A stretch of DNA of 64,000 nucleotides from Elusimicrobia bacterium GWC2_64_44 (GTDB lineage Bacteria > Elusimicrobiota > Elusimicrobia > Elusimicrobiales > UBA9959), in the NCBI GenBank assembly GCA_001799845.1, contig MGUG01000020.1:62001-126000 (forward strand). The letters are read 5' to 3'. A model generated the notes under the pieces. The model worked only from the letters and a program-made list of their open reading frames with translations. It did not search any database and was not told the DNA's origin. Shown piece after piece: positions 1 through 6,408 of the stretch. How positions within the stretch are numbered: the stretch's first letter is position 1; every line of letters starts with the position of its first letter. Both the position numbers and the translations under genes were made by a program.

Positions 1-1136
1 GCTCCCATCTGGAATTCCGGCCGCCCTATCGCCGCAGCGACAGAAGTCCCCACCCCGGCCAGCAGGTTTGCCAGATAGCCGACGGCCAATATCTGGAGCA
101 CCCAGGCAGAGCGCTCGTACCCGGGGCCGACCCACACCGCCATAAGCCGGCCGGCGGCCGCGATCACAAAGAAGAACACCGGGAAACTGGCCAAGGCCAG
201 GTATTTAGAACCCCTCAGATACAGCTCCCTGAGCCTGTCCTGATCGTTCTTCGCGTCCAGGTCGGAGGCCGCCGGCAGCACCGCCGAAACCAGCAGCAGC
301 GGAAGCTGCCTCACCTGCTGCGCTATCGAAGAACCCAGTTGGTAAAGGCCTACCGAGATCACGTCGATGAAGTAGGCGATCAGCAGCCGGTCGGTCTGAA
401 AAACCAGGACCTCGGCTATTTTCGAGAACTGCATTTTGAAGCCGAAACTGAACAACCGCGCGAACATTTCCCCGCTGAAGCGGGACAGCCCGACCCGCAG
501 GCCTGGCAAAACCCTGAACGCGGCGAAGATATTGGCCGCGCCGGCCAGCGCCAGAACGACGGCGTTATTCAGCATCAGTCCGCGCAAGCCATAGCCCTTT
601 TCAAGAAAGAACACCGTTCCGAGCACCATTGGCAGGGAAACGCCCACCGCTATCTTGTTGGAAACATCCATCCGCTGCAGGCCCTGCGGAATGGCCCCGA
701 ACACGCTGAGCGCGTTGGAAACGACCAGCAGCGCGACCCCCAGCCTGAGAACGAAAACAGCTTCCGAAAAGAACGCTGGGGGGATCCGGAACAGGCCGAG
801 CAGTCCCGGTGCCAGTAAATAAGCCGCAGGGATCACCAGCACGGCAAAAGCCGAATAAACGATTACCCCGGTGCTGACCAGACGGTCGATGCCTTCCTGG
901 TCCCGCTTGGCGCGGTATTCGGAAATATACTTCACATATGACGTCCCCATGCCGAAATCCAGCAGGTTGAAGTAGCCTGTTATCACTCCCACGATAGCCC
1001 AGATTCCGTAGCGCTCGACTCCGACGTGCGCCAAGATATAGGGCGTAAGCAAAATGGAGATCAATATGCCCCAGAACCGCCCCGCAGCGTTGAACAGCGT
1101 GTTTTTGATTATAGTTTCAGAGGCGCCAGAAGACAT
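1..1136 (-). CDS. oligosaccharide flippase (Wzx-like), 3' end beyond window
   Basis: Multi-pass inner-membrane flippase of the MOP superfamily, expected to flip lipid-linked polysaccharide repeat units across the membrane. The visible N-terminus (MSSGASETIIKNTLFNAAGR) leads into hydrophobic segments with a GIWAIVGVITGYFNLLDFGM stretch, typical of polysaccharide biosynthesis flippases, followed by a charged loop (KYISEYRAKRDQEG). About 378 codons are present and the stop lies off the left edge. The ATG at 1136 sits two bases after the stop of the upstream ligase gene, so translation is probably coupled. Family assignment rests on hydropathy and these motifs; which polymer it moves cannot be told. 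Confidence 0.75.
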   Translation of the reverse strand, partial: MSSGASETIIKNTLFNAAGRFWGILISILLTPYILAHVGVERYGIWAIVGVITGYFNLLDFGMGTSYVKYISEYRAKRDQEGIDRLVSTGVIVYSAFAVLVIPAAYLLAPGLLGLFRIPPAFFSEAVFVLRLGVALLVVSNALSVFGAIPQGLQRMDVSNKIAVGVSLPMVLGTVFFLEKGYGLRGLMLNNAVVLALAGAANIFAAFRVLPGLRVGLSRFSGEMFARLFSFGFKMQFSKIAEVLVFQTDRLLIAYFIDVISVGLYQLGSSIAQQVRQLPLLLVSAVLPAASDLDAKNDQDRLRELYLRGSKYLALASFPVFFFVIAAAGRLMAVWVGPGYERSAWVLQILAVGYLANLLAGVGTSVAAAIGRPEFQMG

Positions 1137-1138
1137 GA

Positions 1139-2542
1139 TCAGGCTTTGTCTCCGGAAGGCTGAGTTACGGCTGAGCCCGATGTTTTGCCGGTATTGTAAA
1201 GTACGCTCAAAAGCGCCGCTACGAACCAGAACGGCTCCATGATGCGCACGACTATGAAATTGTTAACGCCCACGGCCTGGAAGAGCAGGCCGACCAGCGC
1301 GATCGTGAAGCCCAGGGAAAGCGCCCGCACCAGCGGCGACGCGTACATCCGGTAAACCGCCCTGGCCGTAAAGAACAGCCTGTAGATCATCCAGATGAAC
1401 AGCACGGCCCCCAGCAGGCCGAGCTCCCCCAGTACCAGTGAATACTGCGTATCTCCCAGCCCCACTCCGGTAACGCCCCACCCGAAAAAGGGATGCTTGG
1501 GAAGCTTTTCTAAAATGGTGCTTTTAAGCGAGTACACACGGGCGGCGGCCGAATCTTCCAGCCTCACCTGGCCGCCCAGGGCGGTTTCGAAAGATTGCGT
1601 TGCGTAAACGCCGCTGTAAGTCATCTGTATGCGGTCCATTACCCTGGTTTTCACGTTAGGCACCAGCAGGAAAGCCAGGCCGCCTAAGGCCAGGAACCCT
1701 ATCAGGAAAAGTCTGCGTTTGCGCGAGAAGAAAAAGAGGGCCGGGATCATGGCGGCGAACCCCATATACGAGGACCGGGAAAAAGTGAACAAGAAGGCCG
1801 GGAAGGCGAAGATAAGGGTCGAAAGCGCCAGCAACGGGAGGCGCCCTCCCGTTTCGCTCACCAGCCCCAACAGGATCCCGAATACTATCAGGTAGTAGCC
1901 GCCGAGCGACGCCGGTTCCGAATCGCGCGGGTCGCCTATCGGCGCCTCGAAAGGCGCGGTCGCGCGCGCGGCGACGCCAGAACTGTAGTAATAGTAGTAG
2001 GCGTACACCGTCACCAGCAGCGCCACCACCAGGCCATAGCGCAGAAATTTCTTTACGTCCTCCTCGGACTCCACCACGTTGACCGTCATGAAGAACAGAA
2101 GGAAATACTCGATATACTTGAGCACGTAAAGCGAGGAGATTTTCCAGCTCAGGTCCCCGCGCATAACACCCAACCCCGTGGAAACCACGCAGAGCGCGGT
2201 ATACAGCATCACCGGCATCTGCACCGGGGTGGCGGTGATGAAGGGTTTATGCTTAAAAATGGCCGACCGCGCAAACCACGACAGAAAGATGATGGCTATG
2301 AAAATATCGTCGTAGCGCACCACAAGCGACCGTGAGCCGCTTACCGCCCCAAGGCCTATCTCCGGGGAAAGCAGCATGGAGAAGACCAGCAGGGTAAGGC
2401 TCAGCCTTGGGGAAAAGAAAGCGAACAGGCCGACCAGGCAGGAAGCGGCCAGCACTACCAGGTGGGACTGCGCGCCGGCCGCGGCCATGAACCCCAGCCA
2501 CCCGGCGGCCGCCAGTGCCACGAGGACTATAATTATCGGCAT
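1139..2542 (-). CDS. O-antigen ligase / polymerase family membrane protein
   Basis: A 467-residue protein that is almost entirely hydrophobic, with about a dozen membrane segments. A large loop near residues 310-370 ends in HPFFGWGVTGVGLGDTQYSL and then LGELGLLGAVLF, which is the Wzy_C pattern of O-antigen ligases and polysaccharide polymerases. It should polymerise or ligate glycan repeat units on the periplasmic face. It lies between the chain-length kinase (6 bases upstream) and the flippase (2 bases downstream) in a Wza-Wzc-Wzy-Wzx type operon. Ligase and Wzy polymerase cannot be separated by sequence alone. Confidence 0.8.
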   Translation of the reverse strand: MPIIIVLVALAAAGWLGFMAAAGAQSHLVVLAASCLVGLFAFFSPRLSLTLLVFSMLLSPEIGLGAVSGSRSLVVRYDDIFIAIIFLSWFARSAIFKHKPFITATPVQMPVMLYTALCVVSTGLGVMRGDLSWKISSLYVLKYIEYFLLFFMTVNVVESEEDVKKFLRYGLVVALLVTVYAYYYYYSSGVAARATAPFEAPIGDPRDSEPASLGGYYLIVFGILLGLVSETGGRLPLLALSTLIFAFPAFLFTFSRSSYMGFAAMIPALFFFSRKRRLFLIGFLALGGLAFLLVPNVKTRVMDRIQMTYSGVYATQSFETALGGQVRLEDSAAARVYSLKSTILEKLPKHPFFGWGVTGVGLGDTQYSLVLGELGLLGAVLFIWMIYRLFFTARAVYRMYASPLVRALSLGFTIALVGLLFQAVGVNNFIVVRIMEPFWFVAALLSVLYNTGKTSGSAVTQPSGDKA

Positions 2543-2548
2543 CAGAGT

Positions 2549-4405
2549 TTAACGGCGCGCGTAGTTCTTGTAATCGGAGTAGTAGTAGCCGTACTGCGGG
2601 CCCATCTCGGAGGCGCGCACGCCGTTGAGCACCACGCCTATCATGCGGGCGTTCACGCCGCCTATCTGCTCCTTGGCGCGCCGCAGCGCGCCGCGGGCGA
2701 TCTTGCCGGCCTTGTAGACCAGCACCACGCCGTCGGAGGCGTGCTTGGCGATCATCAGCGAATCGGCGAACAGCAGCACGGGCGGGGTGTCGAAGATGAT
2801 CATGTCGAACTCGCCCTTCAGCTCTTCCATCAGCTCCGTCCAGTTGGCGGAGTCCAGGATGTCTATCACGTTGTCCGGCTGGGTGCCGCAGTTGAGTATT
2901 TTAAGGTTCTCTATCCCCTGGAACCGCATCAGCTGGTCGAAGTCCAGCCCGCCCATGATAAAGTCGGCGCTCTCGAGCACGGTATCGCGCCAGTCGGCCT
3001 TGCCGGCCAGCACGTCGCTCAAGCCAGGGTCCTTGCGGGTACCGAAGATCTCGCAGACGGCGGGGCGCCTGAGGTCGGCGTCGATCAGCAGCGTCTTAAG
3101 GCCGGAATGGGCCGAGGCCAGCGCGAAATTAACGGCGGTAAGCGTTTTCCCCTCGGCCGCGCCCGCCGAGCTGAACACCAGGGAAACGCTAGCCTTGGTG
3201 TTGAGGTTCGACATGATGTTGGTGCGCAGGGTATGGTAGGACTCGATCACGCCCGAGGCGTAGCGTTTGTTCACCACCAGCACGCTGCGGAAGGCGTCCA
3301 CGGTGTAGCGCTCCTTCTTGAACACCTGCGTCAGCCAGTTGTCCATGTGCTTCTCGCTGAGTATATTGGGGATGATGCCCAGCACCGGCAGCTTCAGGAA
3401 ATTCTCGATATCCTCGATGGTGGAGATGGAGACGTCCAGGTTCTCGAGCAGGAACACCACCACCACGGCGAGGAACAGGCCCAGCACGGAGCCGGCGAGC
3501 ATGTTCAGAGGGCGGTTCGGAGAGATAGGGGAATTTTCAGGCAGGGGCCGATTGACCACGCCCACGAAGGAGACCATGGACGAGACGCCCAGCTTGGCCT
3601 CCTCGTACTGCTTGTTCAGCGTGGTATAGAGCTCCTCCTGCATGCGCAGTTCGCGGCTGATGCGGGCCAGCGCCACTTCCTGGGCCGGGATCTCACCCAG
3701 CCTGGCCTCTATCACGTCTATGCGCTGGTCCACGCTGAGCACGTCGGGATGGTTCGGGGTGTATTTTTCCAGCAGCTGCTTCCTGCGGATCTCCAGGTCG
3801 GCCAGCTGGTTGGCCATGGCCGCGCCCAGCCCCGTCTTGGGGTTGCGCTCCACGAAGTTCTGCTTCTGCCGCTCCAGGGCGCGCAGGTTGTCCTCCACCT
3901 CGTTCTTGCGGCCGGAGATGTCCTCCAGCGTCTTGCGGGCCTGCAGGCTCTTCTGCTCCAGGTCGAAGTCGCGGTAGGCCTCGATAACCGCGGAGGCTAT
4001 GTCGGCAGCGCGCGTCGGGGAATTGCTGAAGGCGGAGAGCGAAATGAGGTTGGATTCCTGCAGGCGCTCCACCTTGTAGGCGGACGCTATCTCCGCGGCG
4101 GACCGGCCGCCGGAGGGCAGGCCGAGGCGGGCCGCGGCGCGCTCGGAGACTTCCGAGGAGGTTATGACCTTGAGCTCGGTGGCAACGGCGCTCCACGGGT
4201 CGTAATCCATCATGTCCGAGCCGGGCATCTTGGAATAGGAAAGCGGAGGCTTGATCTTGATGAGGGCCTGGCTGCGGTACACCGTCGGCTGCAGCCGGGT
4301 GTAGAACATCGTGGAGAAGATGGTGACGGTGAATACCAGCAGCGCCACCCACTTGCGGCGGTTGACTATGCGCCAGTAATCGTAAAGTGTAAGTTCGGCA
4401 TCCAT
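2549..4405 (-). CDS. polysaccharide chain-length regulator with BY-kinase domain (Wzc-like)
   Basis: 618 residues. An N-terminal Wzz domain has TM1 at about 19-36, a periplasmic coiled coil at about 150-270, a proline-rich segment (SPISPNRP, 292-299) and TM2 at about 302-321. A cytoplasmic tyrosine autokinase follows: Walker A SAGAAEGKT (413-421), Walker A' LLIDADLRR (439-447) and Walker B MIIFDTPP (535-542). The C-terminus carries a tyrosine cluster (YGYYYSDYKNY, 605-615), the usual autophosphorylation tail. Cycling of the kinase controls export and chain length together with Wza. The Walker A has Ala-Ala where relatives usually have Pro-Gly before Glu-Gly-Lys, but the catalytic Lys-Thr is intact. 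It starts 2 bases after the wza stop. Confidence 0.9.
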   Translation of the reverse strand: MDAELTLYDYWRIVNRRKWVALLVFTVTIFSTMFYTRLQPTVYRSQALIKIKPPLSYSKMPGSDMMDYDPWSAVATELKVITSSEVSERAAARLGLPSGGRSAAEIASAYKVERLQESNLISLSAFSNSPTRAADIASAVIEAYRDFDLEQKSLQARKTLEDISGRKNEVEDNLRALERQKQNFVERNPKTGLGAAMANQLADLEIRRKQLLEKYTPNHPDVLSVDQRIDVIEARLGEIPAQEVALARISRELRMQEELYTTLNKQYEEAKLGVSSMVSFVGVVNRPLPENSPISPNRPLNMLAGSVLGLFLAVVVVFLLENLDVSISTIEDIENFLKLPVLGIIPNILSEKHMDNWLTQVFKKERYTVDAFRSVLVVNKRYASGVIESYHTLRTNIMSNLNTKASVSLVFSSAGAAEGKTLTAVNFALASAHSGLKTLLIDADLRRPAVCEIFGTRKDPGLSDVLAGKADWRDTVLESADFIMGGLDFDQLMRFQGIENLKILNCGTQPDNVIDILDSANWTELMEELKGEFDMIIFDTPPVLLFADSLMIAKHASDGVVLVYKAGKIARGALRRAKEQIGGVNARMIGVVLNGVRASEMGPQYGYYYSDYKNYARR

Positions 4406-4407
4406 AG

Positions 4408-5094
4408 TTAATTCTTATTGGCTACGATACCGGCGGTGACCGCGAACAGGAACAGCGTGGCCCAGGGCAGGAAGTTGTCTGTGACCCACCTGGCCGCAGC
4501 GGAGTAGGGCTTGCGGGGGATGTAGATGATATCGCCGCTGGCGAGCAGCACATTCTTTTCCATGTCGCCGGCAAGCACCTTGGCCAAGTCGGCCTGCAGC
4601 ACCTGCTCCGTGACCTTGCCGTCCTCGCCCTTGACCTTGCGAAAAATGCGCACCTTGGAGTTGCGGGCGTAATCCTGGTGTCCGCCAGCCTGCGCCAGCA
4701 GGTCCAGCAGCCTCATCCCCTCGCGGTACTCGTAGTAGCCCGGGCTCATCACCTGACCAATGGCCGCCACGCGGCTCGACGAGAACTTGCGCACGTTCAG
4801 CGTAATGGCCGGGTTGGAAACGTATTTGGAGAACTTCGCGGTCAGCACTTTTTCCAGCTCGCCCGGCCTCATGCCCTGCGCCTTCAGCGAGCCCAGCAGC
4901 GGGATCTCTATGGTGCCGTCGGGCTGCACCGTCACTTCCTTGGAGAACTCCTGCGCGGGAAAGACATTGACGTTGATAACGTCCCCGGCCTCAATGAAAT
5001 AGTCCTTCGCCGCGTCCGCGGCCGCCTCGAGGCAGAAAACCGGCAGCGTGTTGAGGAAGGTGAGCAGCGACAGCGCCAGCGATATGGTTTTCAT
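4408..5094 (-). CDS. polysaccharide export protein (Wza family, SLBB domain)
   Basis: 228 residues. A signal peptide (about 1-22, ending near CLEAAADA) is followed by a Poly_export domain (about 31-100: YFIEAGDVINVNVF, VQPDGTIEIPLLG), one SLBB domain (about 108-155: AAIGQVMSPGYYEY, LLAQAGG) and a C-terminal membrane helix (about 206-225). It should form the outer-membrane polysaccharide channel fed by the Wzc-like kinase. There is no lipobox cysteine at the expected place, although Cys21 lies near the signal peptide end. First gene of the export operon. No Shine-Dalgarno precedes the ATG; instead TATAAT lies exactly six bases upstream, suggesting a leaderless message. Confidence 0.88.
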   Translation of the reverse strand: MKTISLALSLLTFLNTLPVFCLEAAADAAKDYFIEAGDVINVNVFPAQEFSKEVTVQPDGTIEIPLLGSLKAQGMRPGELEKVLTAKFSKYVSNPAITLNVRKFSSSRVAAIGQVMSPGYYEYREGMRLLDLLAQAGGHQDYARNSKVRIFRKVKGEDGKVTEQVLQADLAKVLAGDMEKNVLLASGDIIYIPRKPYSAAARWVTDNFLPWATLFLFAVTAGIVANKN

Positions 5095-5100
5095 AGCTTA

Positions 5101-5106
5101 ATTATA
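5101..5106 (-). promoter_or_regulatory. -10 box for a leaderless wza transcript
   Basis: On the minus strand TATAAT is followed by TAAGCT and then the wza ATG. The expected transcription start therefore falls on the start codon. No ribosome-binding site is visible and no convincing -35 is seen. The same geometry recurs at five other genes in the window. Confidence 0.5.
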
Positions 5107-5124
5107 TATATTTATTCCCGCGTT

Positions 5125-5709
5125 TTATCTGTCGTCGCCCTCTATTGCCTTGGCGAGGCTTTTAACCAGCACGCGCAGCTCCTCAACCTTCTGCTCCAGC
5201 TCGCGGTCGTGCGCGGCGCCCGGCGCCCGCTGGCCGGCCCCTCCGGAGACCGCCTTTGCGCTGAGCAGCTCCACGCGGCGCGACAGCGCGTCCACGCGCT
5301 CGGCCAGGCCCTGCTGCTCAGGGGCGCGGTGGCGCGAGAGGAAAGAGGCGCGGAGAAGCGTCAGGCACATGACCAGCGAGAACAGCGAGAACACCACCGC
5401 GCCGATGAGCACCAGGTAGTCCAGCCCTGAGAGGACGCCGCCGAGCGAAATTATCAGCGCGGCCAGCATGCCGAACAGCATCGCTTCCTTGTTCTCGGCC
5501 CAGGCGGGGTTGGAGGGGACCTCCTTGTCCCCCGCGCGCCACTCCGGCAGCCGGTAGGGGCGGACCGCGGCCTCGCGCCTCGGCGCGGCGGCCTCGCCGC
5601 GCGGCGGCCGGGCCGCGGCGTGGAATTCCTCCTCCGCCGGGGCCGGCAGCGGGCCCACTTCGCTCTTTAGCCGGTCCAGCAGGTTCTTAAGATCTTTGGT
5701 GTCGGTCAT
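5125..5709 (-). CDS. two-TM membrane protein with C-terminal coiled coil
   Basis: 194 residues, family not recognised. The N-terminus (about 1-75) is an Ala/Arg/Pro-rich low-complexity region. Two adjacent membrane helices follow (EAMLFGMLAALIISLGGV and DYLVLIGAVVFSLFSLVMCL, about 80-125), then a soluble helical region with heptad-like spacing (LAERVDALSRRVELLSAKA and LEQKVEELRVLVKSLAKA). The ATG overlaps the stop of the upstream coiled-coil gene by four bases (ATGA), so these two are translated together. It may anchor the neighbouring coiled-coil proteins to the inner membrane; that is inference from context. Confidence 0.7.
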   Translation of the reverse strand: MTDTKDLKNLLDRLKSEVGPLPAPAEEEFHAAARPPRGEAAAPRREAAVRPYRLPEWRAGDKEVPSNPAWAENKEAMLFGMLAALIISLGGVLSGLDYLVLIGAVVFSLFSLVMCLTLLRASFLSRHRAPEQQGLAERVDALSRRVELLSAKAVSGGAGQRAPGAAHDRELEQKVEELRVLVKSLAKAIEGDDR

Positions 5710-6395
5710 AACCCGCCGCCTTTAGCCGGCGCCTGCGGCAGCGCACGCTCGCGGGCCTCCAGGCCCTCGCGGATGCGGTCGAAAGTCCTGATCAGCTCTG
5801 CCTTGCGGGCGTTGAATTCCTCCTCCAGCGCCCTCTCGCGCAGCTTCAGCTGCTTGCCGCGGGTCGCCTGCTGGGCCTCGAACTCCTGGGAGCGGGTCTC
5901 CAGCGACTTGTTCTTCTCCTCCCAGCGTGCCAGCATGTCCAGCTCTTTCCTGTTCACTTTCTCGTAGAGCTCCTGCATCTTGGCGACGTAGCGGGAGTTC
6001 AGGTCCCCTTCGGTCTCGGAAGTTTTAACCTTCAGCGCGCCCAGCGCGTCCTCGCGCTCGGAGAGAGCGGCGCGCAGCTCCTCTATCCGCTTCAGGGCCT
6101 CGGCGCGGGCGGCTTCCGACCCCGCCAGCCGGGCCTTCAGGTCCTCGATCTCCTTGCGGAGGCGGGCCTCGCCGCGCGCGCAGTCCTCGCGGTGCTTGGC
6201 GGCGCGGCCGGCGTACTCTGTCTCGTAGTCGTTGATGATCTGCCCGAGCGACTTCAGGTCCGGTCCGAACTCCTCCAGCACGGCGTTAAGGTGCACGGAG
6301 ACCGGGTTCTTTTCGCTCCACAGCCTGGCGGCCAGCGCCTTCAGCCGGTCTATCAGCTCGACGGGCACGCATTGAATAGCTTTTTCTTTTTCCAT
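5706..6395 (-). CDS. coiled-coil protein, unknown function
   Basis: 229 residues, not recognised. The start at 6395 (MEKEKAIQCVPVELIDRLKA) is chosen because AAGAGGAGCGG precedes it; a longer frame starting at 6440 would run into the upstream gene. Residues 1-70 look globular, with an IDRLKALAARLWSEKNP segment. Residues 75-215 are a charged coiled coil rich in Glu, Arg and Ala (EARLRKEIEDLKARLAGSEA and similar). Gene order is 977-residue coiled coil, this gene (13-base gap), two-TM coiled coil (4-base overlap), which argues for one structure or complex. Confidence 0.7.
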   Translation of the reverse strand: MEKEKAIQCVPVELIDRLKALAARLWSEKNPVSVHLNAVLEEFGPDLKSLGQIINDYETEYAGRAAKHREDCARGEARLRKEIEDLKARLAGSEAARAEALKRIEELRAALSEREDALGALKVKTSETEGDLNSRYVAKMQELYEKVNRKELDMLARWEEKNKSLETRSQEFEAQQATRGKQLKLRERALEEEFNARKAELIRTFDRIREGLEARERALPQAPAKGGGL

Positions 6396-6408
6396 ATAGC
6401 CGCTCCTC

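Noticed and set aside
2462-4411. A 649-codon open frame on the plus strand opposite the Wzc-like gene, and similar long frames opposite glmS, ftsH, secY and the coiled-coil gene
   Set aside because: They lie antisense to clearly conserved genes, have biased His/Val/Leu/Gly/Gln composition typical of reversed GC-rich codons, and show no recognisable motifs.
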